A DNA stretch of 64,000 bases from Plantactinospora mayteni (lineage in GTDB: Bacteria > Actinomycetota > Actinomycetes > Mycobacteriales > Micromonosporaceae): positions 81,010-145,009 of the forward strand of contig NZ_BONX01000001.1 of the NCBI RefSeq assembly GCF_016862935.1, read 5' to 3'. Every line of letters begins with the position of its first letter. Position 1 is the first letter of the stretch. Shown in pieces: positions 9,293 to 17,960 of the stretch. The notes under the pieces were generated by a model. That model did no database searches and was not told the origin of the DNA. It saw nothing but the letters and a program-made list of their open reading frames with translations. Both the position numbers and the translations under genes were made by a program.

Positions 9293-10005
9293 GCGGCTGG
9301 GCGTTCACCCTCGTCTCGCTGGCTGTCGTCCTGGCCAGTTGCCTACAGGGCTCGATCGGCTTCGGCATGGGCATGGTGGCCGCGCCGGTGGTCGCGATCG
9401 TCGACCCGGGTCTGCTGCCCGGCATGCTGATCATGTTGGCCGTGGTGCTCACCCTGGCGGTCGCGCTGCGCGAGCGCGAGGCGGTGAACCTGCGCGGCGC
9501 GGGCTGGGCACTGTTCGGCCGGGTGCCCGGCACGGTGGCCGGCGTGTGGCTGGTCGCGGTGCTGCCGCAACGCTGGCTGGCGCTGTTGCTCGGTGTGGTG
9601 GTGCTGGCCGGCGTGGTGCTGGCGATCGGCGGCTGGGCGCCGGACCCGACCCGGCGGACGACGGCGGCCGCCGGCGCGGTCTCCGGCCTGCTGGGCACGG
9701 CGACGTCGATCGGCGGTCCGCCGATGGCCCTGGTCTGGCAGTCGTCGAGCGGCGCCCGGCTGCGCGGCACGATGGCCGCGTTCTTCCTGGTCGGGTCGGC
9801 GATGTCGCTGGCCGGGCTGGCGCTGACCGGCTCGGTGCACGCCGACACGGTCCGGACGACGTTGTGGTTCCTGCCCGCGACGGCGGCCGGCTACCTGCTG
9901 TCCCGCTACATCAACCGGTTCATGAGCAGGCGCCGCCTCCGGGTCACCGCGATCGTGGTCTCCATGACCGGTGCCCTGGTTCTGCTGGTCGACCAGTTCC
10001 GCTGA
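9289..10005 (+). CDS. TauE/SafE-family permease
   Basis: A 238-residue membrane protein of the sulfite exporter TauE/SafE family, with about eight hydrophobic segments and the duplicated glycine-rich halves of the family (GSIGFGMGMVAAPVVAIV and GLLGTATSIGGPPMALVW). GTG 9289 was chosen because it overlaps the previous stop and begins directly before the first helix. The last position in the transporter operon suggests it moves an organic anion or a by-product of the same pathway, but TauE substrates are diverse and no substrate can be assigned. Confidence 0.85.
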   Translation: MSGWAFTLVSLAVVLASCLQGSIGFGMGMVAAPVVAIVDPGLLPGMLIMLAVVLTLAVALREREAVNLRGAGWALFGRVPGTVAGVWLVAVLPQRWLALLLGVVVLAGVVLAIGGWAPDPTRRTTAAAGAVSGLLGTATSIGGPPMALVWQSSSGARLRGTMAAFFLVGSAMSLAGLALTGSVHADTVRTTLWFLPATAAGYLLSRYINRFMSRRRLRVTAIVVSMTGALVLLVDQFR

Positions 10006-10068
10006 CCCAGGGCCACGGTGTCGGACAACGCGGCGCGGCGGTGCGCCGGTCGTGACGATCGTCGTCGG

Positions 10069-10156
10069 TGAACCTTTTCAACTCCCCTTGCGGTCCGGCG
10101 GACCGCCAGGTCGGACGCGGTACGCGAGCCGCGCGGTCCAGGTCGAAAAGGGTTCA
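10069..10156. terminator. Bidirectional terminator-like structure between convergent genes
   Basis: A perfect 7-bp hairpin GCGGTCC-GGC-GGACCGC lies at 10090-10106. Around it are outer arms TGAACCTTTTC (10069-10079) and GAAAAGGGTTCA (10145-10156), complementary apart from one bulged base, which put a T-run on one side and an A-run on the other. The right arm covers the stop codon of the minus-strand dehydrogenase. The geometry suits termination of both converging transcripts. Confidence 0.5.
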
Positions 10157-11131
10157 GCGCACCACGTTGCGCAGCGGACCGCCGGTGGCAATGGCGTCGA
10201 CCGCCGCGGCGATGTCCCGGGCCCGACCGCGGAACGTGTCATCGGTGTGGCCCGCCTGATGCGGGGTCAGCAGCACGTTGGGCAACGCGGAGAAGTCGTG
10301 ACTCGCCGGGGGCTTGCCCTCCCGCGGGTGGCCCCACCACACGTCCAGCGCCGCTCCGGCGATCGTGCCGTCGGCCAGCGCGGCGTACGTCGCGGCCTCG
10401 TCCAGTACCGGCCCTCGGGCGACGTTGATCAGCAGGGCGTGCCGGGGCATCAACCGGTACTGCTCCTCGCCGAGCAGGCCGCGCGTCGCGTCGGTCAGCG
10501 GCACCGTCACCACGACGACGTCCGACGTGGACAGGAAATGGTCCAACTCGTCGATGCCGCCCACCCAGGCCAGTTCCACCCCGGCCGGCCCGGCCGCCGA
10601 CGGACGCGCCCGTACCGCCTGCACCTGGGCGCCGAACGCCCCGGCCAGCCGGGCCACCTCCGTCCCGATCTCGCCGAGCCCGATGAGCCCGACCATCCGG
10701 CCGTGCAGCGTCGGCCCGAGCGGGACCGCCGGGTCGGTGAGTACCGACCGCCACACGCCGCGGCGGAACTCTGCCTCCGACCGTGGCACCCGCCGGGCGA
10801 GTAGCACGGCGCTCGCCAGCACGTACTCGGCGATGGAGCGGCCGTGGTGGAAGGTGTTCACCACCCGGACGCCGGATGGCAGGTCGGCGAGCGGGATCCT
10901 GTCGTAGCCGGCGCCGGTGACGTGCACCAGGCGCAGCCGCCCGGCGGCGCGGGCCATCTCGGTCGTCATGCTCGCGGCGACCAGCACGTCGACCGTACGC
11001 AGGATCTCGATCTGCCGCTCCTGGTCCCAGTCCGACGCGAAGGTCCAGTGGTGGGCGCCGCCGGCGGTCAGCACGTCGGCGTAACGGTCCATGATCCGGT
11101 CGGTCTGGAGCACCCGCAGCCGCGTCACCAT
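10154..11131 (-). CDS. D-isomer-specific 2-hydroxyacid dehydrogenase
   Basis: A 325-residue NAD(P)-dependent dehydrogenase of the D-2-hydroxyacid/glyoxylate-reductase family. The Rossmann motif is GLIGLGEIGTEVARL, the substrate arginine is in INVARGPVLDEAA and the catalytic histidine is in LLTPHQAGHT; the paired acid probably lies in the preceding helix. The start at 11131 overlaps the upstream dehydratase gene by 7 bp, so the two are co-translated. A role in reducing a 2-keto acid or oxidising a 2-hydroxy sugar acid made by the dehydratase is likely. The direction and exact substrate are unknown. Confidence 0.88.
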   Translation of the reverse strand: MVTRLRVLQTDRIMDRYADVLTAGGAHHWTFASDWDQERQIEILRTVDVLVAASMTTEMARAAGRLRLVHVTGAGYDRIPLADLPSGVRVVNTFHHGRSIAEYVLASAVLLARRVPRSEAEFRRGVWRSVLTDPAVPLGPTLHGRMVGLIGLGEIGTEVARLAGAFGAQVQAVRARPSAAGPAGVELAWVGGIDELDHFLSTSDVVVVTVPLTDATRGLLGEEQYRLMPRHALLINVARGPVLDEAATYAALADGTIAGAALDVWWGHPREGKPPASHDFSALPNVLLTPHQAGHTDDTFRGRARDIAAAVDAIATGGPLRNVVR

Positions 11132-12396
11132 CGCGGCGACACCGCGCGGTACGACGGATCGACGGTCCGCATGTAGCCGGTGTCGTCCCGGTTGCGCAGC
11201 CCGCAGGAGAGGTACTGCTCGTGCAGGCGGCCCAGGGCGTCGCGATCCAGCTCGACGCCGAGCCCGGGACCGTCCGGCACCCCGACCACGCCGTCCGCGA
11301 AGCCGATGGCGCCGGGCTTGATCACGTCCTCGTCCGCGCGCTTCCACGGCCAGTGCGTGTCGCAGGCGTAGTCCAGGTTCGGCGTGGCCGCGGCCAGGTG
11401 GGTCATCGCGGCCAGGCTGATCCCCAGGTGCGAGTTGGAGTGCATGGAGAGCCCGAGGCCGAAGGTCCGGCACAGACCGCCGAGAAGTTGCGAGCGGCGC
11501 AGCCCGCCCCAGAAGTGGTGGTCGGAGAGCACCACGCCGACCGCGTCCGCGCGGACGGCCGGCGGCACGTCGTCGAAGGCGACCACACACATGTTCGTGG
11601 CCAGCGGCATCGGCACCTGCCGGGCCACCTCGGCCATCCCCGCGATGCCGGGGGTCGGGTCCTCCAGGTATTCGAGTACCCCCGCGAGCGCCTTGCCGAC
11701 CATCACCGAGGTCTCCACCGTCCAGGCGGCGTTCGGGTCCAGCCGCAGCGGCAGGTCCGGAAACTCCGCCCGCAGCGCGAGGATCGCGGCGATCTCCTCC
11801 TCGGGCGGGAACACACCGCCCTTGAGCTTCAGCGCGCCGAAGCCGTACCTGTCGATCATGGTGCGGGCCTGCCGCACGATGCCCTCCGGATCGAGCGCGG
11901 CGCCCCACTCGTCCGCCGGAGCGCCGGGATGGCTCGCCCACTTGTAGAAGAGATAGCCGCTGTACGCCACCCGGTCGCGGACCCGTCCGCCGAGCAGGTC
12001 GGACAACGGCTGACCGACCGCCTTGCCCTGGATGTCGAGCAGGGCGACCTCGAACGGGGACAGCGTCCGGTCGGCGGTGCTGGAGCCGGTCACCATGCCG
12101 CTCATGCCGTGCCCGCCGGTGGTGGTGTCCGCGGCCAGCACCCGGGTCACCCGGGCCGCGGCGTCGTTGAGGGCGAAGACCTCGGCGCCGATCAGTGCAT
12201 CGGCGGCGGCGCGCAGCCGGGCCAGGTGAGCCTCGTCGCCGTACGTCTCGCCGAGTCCGGTCAGTCCGCCCACCGTCTCCACCTCGACGATCGCGCGCAG
12301 GGCGAATGGTTCGTGCACGCCGACGGTGTTCAGCAGCGGCAGGTCGTGGAAGGCCACCGGGGTGATCGTGATACGCGCGACACGGTCCTGAACCAT
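11125..12396 (-). CDS. Enolase-superfamily acid-sugar dehydratase (glucarate dehydratase-like)
   Basis: A 423-residue enolase-superfamily member with N-terminal capping domain (residues 1-140) and C-terminal barrel. Catalytic elements of the glucarate-dehydratase subgroup are present: the KxK base in GALKLKGGVFPPEEE, metal ligands in LRLDPNAAW and YLEDPTPG, an asparagine in LATNMCVV, and the His base in SMHSNSHLGIS. It is therefore a second hexarate dehydratase besides the cut gene at the left edge and may act on a different epimer or on a related aldarate. No clear ribosome site precedes ATG 12396. A GTAGACAT half-site lies just upstream and would cover the promoter. Confidence 0.85.
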   Translation of the reverse strand: MVQDRVARITITPVAFHDLPLLNTVGVHEPFALRAIVEVETVGGLTGLGETYGDEAHLARLRAAADALIGAEVFALNDAAARVTRVLAADTTTGGHGMSGMVTGSSTADRTLSPFEVALLDIQGKAVGQPLSDLLGGRVRDRVAYSGYLFYKWASHPGAPADEWGAALDPEGIVRQARTMIDRYGFGALKLKGGVFPPEEEIAAILALRAEFPDLPLRLDPNAAWTVETSVMVGKALAGVLEYLEDPTPGIAGMAEVARQVPMPLATNMCVVAFDDVPPAVRADAVGVVLSDHHFWGGLRRSQLLGGLCRTFGLGLSMHSNSHLGISLAAMTHLAAATPNLDYACDTHWPWKRADEDVIKPGAIGFADGVVGVPDGPGLGVELDRDALGRLHEQYLSCGLRNRDDTGYMRTVDPSYRAVSPRW

Positions 12397-12414
12397 GTTC
12401 GGTATTCTGGCACA

Positions 12415-12461
12415 TGTCTACATCCTTGAACAACGCTCAAAATCGTCCGCATATGTAGACA
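12415..12461. promoter_or_regulatory. Candidate IclR operator pair in divergent promoter
   Basis: TGTCTACAT (12415-12423) and its exact inverse ATGTAGACA (12453-12461) flank a 29-bp spacer. The right copy is also half of a 16-bp dyad GTCCGCATATGTAGAC at 12445-12460. On the plus strand a -35-like TTGAAC (12426-12431) precedes a -10-like region covered by that dyad. On the minus strand the left copy lies about 20 bp before the dehydratase start. Both genes could thus be repressed by one protein, presumably the adjacent IclR regulator. Confidence 0.5.
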
Positions 12462-12492
12462 GCTCTGCCCTCCTCCGACTACCCTGAGCGGC

Positions 12493-13290
12493 ATGACGGA
12501 TGATCTCGAGGAGACCGTGGGAGTCCGCGAGGTCAAGTCCGCAGCGCGCACGGTCGAGTTGCTGGAATACCTGGCGGCCCGGCGCAACCGCCCGGCCAGG
12601 CTGCGGGAACTCTCCGACGCGCTCGGCGTGCCGCGCAGCAGCCTGCACGCCCTGCTCCGGACCCTGGTCAAGTACGGCTGGGTGCGCGCCGACTCGTCCG
12701 GCTCGCTCTACGGCATCGGCATCCGGGCACTGCTGGCCGGCACCAGTTACCTGGACACCGATCCATATCTGGCACAGATCGTGCCGTTCCTGGAGGAGCT
12801 GCGGGAGAAGGTCGACGAGACGTTCCACTTCGGACGGATCGACGGGCCGGACGTGGTCTACCTGGCCACCCGCGAGTCGAGTCAGTATCTGCGCCCGTAC
12901 AGCCGGGTCGGGCGGCGGCTGCCCGCGTACAGCACGGCGCTGGGCAAGTCGCTGCTGGCCGAGCGCGGCCCGGCGCAGCTCGACGGGCACCTGCCCGAGA
13001 CGATGGAAGCGCTGACCCGCTACACCATCACCTCACGCGCCGCGCTGGAGGCAGAACTGGACCGCACGCGCAAGCGCGGCTACGCGATCGACGAGCAGGA
13101 GAACAGCATCGGGCTGCGCTGCTACGCGGTCGCCCTGCACTACGCCGACCCACCCGTCGACGCGATAAGCGTCTCCATCCCGCTCGCACGGCTCTCCACG
13201 GAACGCGAGCTCGAGGTCGTCGACATCATGCGCCAGATGCGCGACCGCATCACCCGCATCGTCAACCCGCTCGGCGGACTCTCCGGCTAG
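12493..13290 (+). CDS. IclR-family transcriptional regulator
   Basis: A 265-residue IclR protein. The winged helix-turn-helix spans about residues 14-75 (KSAARTVELLEYLAARRN then LSDALGVPRSSLHALLRTL), and the GAF-like effector domain covers residues 85-260 with LPAYSTALGKSLLA, DEQENSIGLRCYAVAL and SVSIPLARL. IclR members often repress neighbouring sugar-acid genes and release DNA on binding the pathway acid. It is divergent from the enolase-family dehydratase gene, and the dyad in its promoter is shared with the ABC importer promoter nine kilobases away. Confidence 0.92.
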   Translation: MTDDLEETVGVREVKSAARTVELLEYLAARRNRPARLRELSDALGVPRSSLHALLRTLVKYGWVRADSSGSLYGIGIRALLAGTSYLDTDPYLAQIVPFLEELREKVDETFHFGRIDGPDVVYLATRESSQYLRPYSRVGRRLPAYSTALGKSLLAERGPAQLDGHLPETMEALTRYTITSRAALEAELDRTRKRGYAIDEQENSIGLRCYAVALHYADPPVDAISVSIPLARLSTERELEVVDIMRQMRDRITRIVNPLGGLSG

Positions 13291-13400
13291 GCTCTATCCC
13301 GGCGGCGGATCCGACGCGGGGAGGCTGGGCCGGGCGTGTTCCGGTGAGATGACGCAGGTGGACCACCGGACGCTGGACAAGTTGGCCGCACGGGTCGTCA

Positions 13401-16226
13401 TCAGCCCAGCTCCTGATCATCCGATCTGCTGCGGAGGTGGAGCGTCGATAGCCGCATGGGGCCGGTGGCCACGAGGTAGAGGTCGCCACGGGCGGCGATC
13501 GGCCGCAGCGGCACGTCGATCCTGACGTCCGCGGCGCCGGCGACGACGGGGGCGACGCCGATGAGATCGCCCTCCGGGGCGTCCCAGCGGGCCTCGATCG
13601 CCGACCAGCCCGCCCCGGCACGGCTCGCTTCCAGCACCATCCGGGTGAGGTCCTCAGCCAGGGCGACGTCCCTGAAGAGCAGCCAACCCCCTGCCTCGGG
13701 AGCGGTCATCGTCGTCAGGCCCGTGTCGTCGTCCTCAAGGGTGAAACCGTGGTAGTCGTCGAAATCGGATGCGCGGGTGGGTGTGCGGTCGAGGCGGCGC
13801 GGGCCGAGCGGCTCGCCGCGGACCGTCAGTGACTCGGTCGCGACGATGTCGGTCGCGGAGCGGCCGAGCATGATGTCGTAGACGCCCGGCTCCACGGTGA
13901 ACGCGTGTCGGGCGACGTCCCACATCGCCATCTCGCTCAGCGGAATCCGGAACCGCTCGACCCGGGCGTGCCCGACGGGCACGGCGACGCGGCGGAAGGC
14001 CAGCAGTTGGCGCAGCGGGCGGGGATGACGGGAGTCTCGGATCCGCCCGTAGACCTGGATCACCTCGTCACTGTCCACCGGGCCGAGGTTGCGGAGTTCG
14101 ACCGTGACCTCGACGGCGTCCTGGGTGCAGAGGGTCGGCCGGCGCAGGTGCAGGTAATACGAGAACCTGCTGTACGTCAGCCCGTGCCCGAACGGGAACA
14201 ACGGATCCAGGTCCGAGTAGAGGTATGTCCGGCGGCCCTTGATGATGTCGTAGTCGGCGATGTCGCCGAGATCCTCCGCGCGGCGCGGCCAGGTCTGCGG
14301 CAGGCGGCCCGCCGGCGCCTGCGCGCCGAGGAGCGCCTCGGCCAGCGCTGCCGGGAGCGTGGGTCCCGAGTGGCCGGTCCAGAGCATCGCGGGTACGTTG
14401 CCGGCGATCCACTCCACCGCGAGGGGGTAGCTGCTGACGAGCACCGCGACGGTGGCGGGGTTCGCCGCAGCGACCCGCTCGACGACCGCGTGCTGGGCCG
14501 GCGCGAGCTCGATGTCGGGCCGGTCCTCCGACTCGCGGCCGTTGATGAGGGGATGGTTGCCGACGATGACGATCGCCGCGTCCGCTTCCCTCGCGGCGGT
14601 GGCGGCCTCCGCCGCGCCGTCGGTGACGAGTTCCCGGGCGAATACCGCGGCCGTTTCGGGTGTCTCCGCGGCTACCCGCAGGATGCTGTCGCCCACGAGC
14701 GGGGCGACGTACCGGCGGAGCGACTCGTCGAACAGCACCCATCCGCCGGCGTGCGGGACCAGCCGGAGGCGTTCACGTACCTCCCAGCCGTTGATCGTGG
14801 CCTGGTCGTTGGCGAGCGCCCGGTCGGACCTGCATCGCACGAACCGGCCGTTGACCTCGGCGCGGAGGCACTGGACGCCCGCTCCCCAGTCGAAGACGGC
14901 GAAGGTCTGGGCGGGTCCGATCGGCTGCGCCGGTGTAACGGTCAGCGCGCCGCCCTCCGGCGTGCCCACGGACGTGACGTATCCGCCGCCGTCCAGGGCG
15001 CGGAGCGCGATCGCGTCGACGCCCTCGACCAGGTGTACGCGGTCCTCGCCCAGCGCGGCCACGATTCCGGCGACCGGCGGCGTGCTCTCGTCGAAGTCGG
15101 GTGAGTACCAGTCGCGGCACAGCATGGCGGCAAGCTGGCCGACCACAGCGACCCTGCGGAGCGTCGCCGGCACCAGGGGCAGCAGCCCGTCTTCGTTCCT
15201 GAGCAGGACGATCGCCTCCGACGCCGCCTTGGCGGCCAGCCGGCGGTGCGTGCTGCTTCCCACGACGGCGGGCGTGGCGACGTCCTCCTGGCTGTCGAAC
15301 TGTCCCCACAGCATGCGGATCCGGAGGAGCCGGCCGACCGGCCCATCCAGGTCCTCCTCGGTCAGCAGGCCCTCGTCGACCGCGCGGCGCAGCGCGCCGC
15401 TGATGATGTCGCTGTCGCTGTCCTGGTCGACGAACAGGTCCAGACCGGCGCGGACGGTGGCGACGTAGGCGTGCAACCTGTCCTCGTGGGGCGCGTCGTC
15501 GTCGATCACGAGCATCGTCGGCGCCCACGCGTCCGAGAACACCGTGCACTCCGGGTGCCAGGCCCGTACGCTGCGTCGCACGTGCGGGCTCAGATGGTTC
15601 GGCAGGCCGTTGGTGCGGCCGTAGGCGAGCATGATGCCGGTGGCGACGCCGGACCTGATCGGCTCCTCGAACGGTTTCAGGTCGTACTCGTGGAGCACCC
15701 GGGCCCGCACGTTCGCGGCGGACATGGTGGCACGTGCGGTCTCGTGGTTGTAGGCGAGGAAATGCTGGAGTACGGGCGTGGTCGTCCACCGCGACGGCGG
15801 GCCGTCGTCGTACCCGGTGAGTCCCCGGCACATGGCGAGGGCCAGATCGCAGGTGAGTCTGGGGCACTCCGAGTAGCCCTCCTCGTTGCGTCCCCACCGG
15901 GGATCGCGCAGGAGGTTGACCACCGGGCCCCAGATCGAGAGTCCGGTCTCGGGTCGCTGGGCGTAGCCGGCGCGCACCTCCGCCGCGATCGCCGAGCCGA
16001 CCTGCTGGATGAGGTCGGTGTCCCAGGTGGCGCCGAGGCTGATCGCCTGTGGGAAGACCGTCGCGCCGGGCAACTGTTGGGCGCCGCGCCGCATGGGAAG
16101 GCCCCAGACGAGCGGCGGGATGCCCAGTCGCCGTACCCCGGGCGAGTACTGGTGCATCAACGCCGTCTTCTCGTCGAGCGTCAACCGGGCGAGCAGCTCG
16201 GCGACGCGGTCCGGGATCGTTGTCAT
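13401..16226 (-). CDS. GH3 beta-glycosidase with inserted beta-trefoil-like domain and CBM6 (copy 1)
   Basis: A 941-residue family 3 glycoside hydrolase. The N-terminal barrel has WGPVVNLLRDPRWGRNEEGYSE and a nucleophile aspartate in VFSDAWAP (about residue 232). The second GH3 domain is interrupted at about 408-512 by a module with repeated FAVFDWG, GRFVRC and YVAP strands that looks like a fascin-type beta-trefoil. A fibronectin-III-like segment (about 690-770) and a C-terminal CBM6-like domain (about 805-940) follow. No signal peptide is visible. ATG 16226 was chosen as the family-like start; the frame is open upstream but overlaps the methyltransferase gene. It ends the minus-strand operon. 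The substrate is probably a glycosylated cluster intermediate or masked product, which is inference. Confidence 0.88.
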   Translation of the reverse strand: MTTIPDRVAELLARLTLDEKTALMHQYSPGVRRLGIPPLVWGLPMRRGAQQLPGATVFPQAISLGATWDTDLIQQVGSAIAAEVRAGYAQRPETGLSIWGPVVNLLRDPRWGRNEEGYSECPRLTCDLALAMCRGLTGYDDGPPSRWTTTPVLQHFLAYNHETARATMSAANVRARVLHEYDLKPFEEPIRSGVATGIMLAYGRTNGLPNHLSPHVRRSVRAWHPECTVFSDAWAPTMLVIDDDAPHEDRLHAYVATVRAGLDLFVDQDSDSDIISGALRRAVDEGLLTEEDLDGPVGRLLRIRMLWGQFDSQEDVATPAVVGSSTHRRLAAKAASEAIVLLRNEDGLLPLVPATLRRVAVVGQLAAMLCRDWYSPDFDESTPPVAGIVAALGEDRVHLVEGVDAIALRALDGGGYVTSVGTPEGGALTVTPAQPIGPAQTFAVFDWGAGVQCLRAEVNGRFVRCRSDRALANDQATINGWEVRERLRLVPHAGGWVLFDESLRRYVAPLVGDSILRVAAETPETAAVFARELVTDGAAEAATAAREADAAIVIVGNHPLINGRESEDRPDIELAPAQHAVVERVAAANPATVAVLVSSYPLAVEWIAGNVPAMLWTGHSGPTLPAALAEALLGAQAPAGRLPQTWPRRAEDLGDIADYDIIKGRRTYLYSDLDPLFPFGHGLTYSRFSYYLHLRRPTLCTQDAVEVTVELRNLGPVDSDEVIQVYGRIRDSRHPRPLRQLLAFRRVAVPVGHARVERFRIPLSEMAMWDVARHAFTVEPGVYDIMLGRSATDIVATESLTVRGEPLGPRRLDRTPTRASDFDDYHGFTLEDDDTGLTTMTAPEAGGWLLFRDVALAEDLTRMVLEASRAGAGWSAIEARWDAPEGDLIGVAPVVAGAADVRIDVPLRPIAARGDLYLVATGPMRLSTLHLRSRSDDQELG

Positions 16227-16234
16227 CGACCGAC

Positions 16235-16978
16235 TCAACCCCGGCGCGCGTAGACGACGTAGGTGAGGATCTCCGTCGGGATCAACGGGGCGCGCATGAC
16301 CGTGGGCTTCAGGCCGTAACAGATGAGCAGGTCGCAGACGTCTTCGAGGCGCCCGCCGAGGTCCTGGACCTCGATCACGACCTGGGCGATGAGCGGCCAG
16401 TGCGCTGGGTCGATGCCGAGCAGCACATCGAGCTCCGCACCCTCGACGTCCACTTTGAGCAGGTCGACGACCCGGTCGTCCGGCAGGAACGAGGAGAGCC
16501 GCCGTACGTCGACCCGTACCTCGTAACCGCTGTGCAGGCGATCGATGTAGTCGACCGGTTCGTAGTCGTACAGGACCTTCTTCTGCAGGGCCTTCTGTTC
16601 CGGAAAGCGGGTGGAGTTTCCGGGCAGCAGCGGGTAGTAGGTGAACGGCACGTCGTCCTCGTCCGCCCGTCCGAGAGCGCACGGGTGCACGGCGATCTTC
16701 GTCCAGCCGTACTCCTCCATGTTCTGGGTGAGCGCCTGGGCCGGATCGGGCATCGGCTCGAAGGCCAGGATTTCGGCCGACTCCCTGCGCTGCTTGACGA
16801 AGAGCATGAAGAGGCCGATGTTGGCGCCGACGTCGACGACGAACGGCGCCTCGGGCAGCTGGATGGCGTCGTAACAGCCGTGGTCGAAGATCTCGTTGTA
16901 CTGCCACATGATTTCCTTGACGCTCGGTCCGAGGAAGGTCAGGTCTTCCTTGAGCTGCGCCGTCTTCATCTCCGTCAC
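16235..16978 (-). CDS. FkbM-family S-adenosylmethionine methyltransferase
   Basis: A 247-residue FkbM-type methyltransferase. The cofactor motif is FVVDVGANIGLFMLF, followed by ILAFEPMPD and the family hallmark VDLLKVDVEGAELDVLLG. FkbM enzymes O-methylate sugars and polyketide hydroxyls. The GTG at 16978 overlaps the stop of the upstream glycosyltransferase (GTGA); an alternative ATG lies three codons in at 16969 but has poorer ribosome-site spacing. Its place among glycosyltransferases suggests O-methylation of a sugar in the cluster product. Confidence 0.87.
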   Translation of the reverse strand: MTEMKTAQLKEDLTFLGPSVKEIMWQYNEIFDHGCYDAIQLPEAPFVVDVGANIGLFMLFVKQRRESAEILAFEPMPDPAQALTQNMEEYGWTKIAVHPCALGRADEDDVPFTYYPLLPGNSTRFPEQKALQKKVLYDYEPVDYIDRLHSGYEVRVDVRRLSSFLPDDRVVDLLKVDVEGAELDVLLGIDPAHWPLIAQVVIEVQDLGGRLEDVCDLLICYGLKPTVMRAPLIPTEILTYVVYARRG

Positions 16979-17898
16979 GGTGTGGCCACCTCTCTGTCCG
17001 CCGCCTCGCCGGTGCCGGCCGGGTTTCCGAGCCCGTTCATTTCGCGATAGTGCCGCCAGAGGTCGTGATAGGGGATCTGCCCGCCCTCGGTCCGGGCCCG
17101 CAGCCACTCCCCCGCCCAGTGCACGAGCAACACGCGGTTGACCTGCGAGGGGATCAGCCGGCCCGACTCGACCCGGCCGATGTCGTGCCCGGCCCACTGC
17201 TCCTGCGGGATGTCGGGGTCGTCCGTCTCCGCGGCGATGGACCACAGGCTGGAGTAGGGCCGCCCGGAGGTCACGATCAGGTAGTTGAGCAGCGGTTGCT
17301 CCCGGCACAGCAACTCCATGTGCGGTGCCAGCCGGAGCGGGGCCGCCAGGTCGCGCTCCACCTCCGCCGGATCGATGAGGCCGCGCCGGGACGCCACGAA
17401 GCCGGTGCTGGCCGCGTACTCGATCTGCTCGGGGCGCAGCTCGCCGGTGTCGTAGACGGAGTCCCGCCACACCCAGTGCCGGATGCGGGGGATGTTCGAG
17501 TGCGAGGTCAGGAAGTCGAACCGGTCGAGGTACCGGAACACGAAGTCGACGGAGTCCAGGACGATCGTGTCGGAGTCGATGTAGAGGAACTCGTCGAACG
17601 GCCCCTGCCACAGCGCGAGCTTGCGGTACTGGCCCATGGTGACGCCGTCGTGGAAGGCGCGGCTGATCGCGTCGCACCGGCGCAGCACGGCGTCGTCGGC
17701 CCAGATGGTGAAGTCGCACCGGTCGGCCAGCCGGGCGATGCGGTCGTGGTCGTCGGCGAACGGGACGAAGCACAGTGGAATCGCCGGGTTGTGGGTGCGG
17801 AAGCTGTTCAGGAATCCGATGACCGGCTCCGCCACCGCGTCGTTGGCCAGAAAGTACACGCCCCGGTTTCCAGGCCCACCCTCAGTCTTCCTCGTCAT
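16975..17898 (-). CDS. Glycosyltransferase with DSD motif (GT8/GT-A type)
   Basis: A 307-residue protein with the features of a retaining GT-A glycosyltransferase: an N-terminal GVYFLANDAV strand, a conserved YRKLALWQGPFDEFLYIDSDT stretch with the metal-binding DSD, and a later HW.GEW segment. It is soluble with no membrane helix. A clean GAGGAGAG ribosome site precedes ATG 17898. It is coupled to the FkbM methyltransferase downstream, so it probably adds a sugar that is then methylated. Donor and acceptor cannot be inferred from sequence. Confidence 0.8.
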   Translation of the reverse strand: MTRKTEGGPGNRGVYFLANDAVAEPVIGFLNSFRTHNPAIPLCFVPFADDHDRIARLADRCDFTIWADDAVLRRCDAISRAFHDGVTMGQYRKLALWQGPFDEFLYIDSDTIVLDSVDFVFRYLDRFDFLTSHSNIPRIRHWVWRDSVYDTGELRPEQIEYAASTGFVASRRGLIDPAEVERDLAAPLRLAPHMELLCREQPLLNYLIVTSGRPYSSLWSIAAETDDPDIPQEQWAGHDIGRVESGRLIPSQVNRVLLVHWAGEWLRARTEGGQIPYHDLWRHYREMNGLGNPAGTGEAADREVATP

Positions 17899-17960
17899 CC
17901 GCTCTCCTCTTCACTTCGACGTTCGCGGATTCACTTTCGGGGTCCGAGCCGGATCAATGT

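Noticed and set aside
13291..13400. Gap between the IclR and GH3 genes, with CCGGT and ACCGG arms 19 bp apart.
   Set aside because: The arms are only 5 bp with a long loop, too weak to call a terminator; no gene is visible in the 110 bp.
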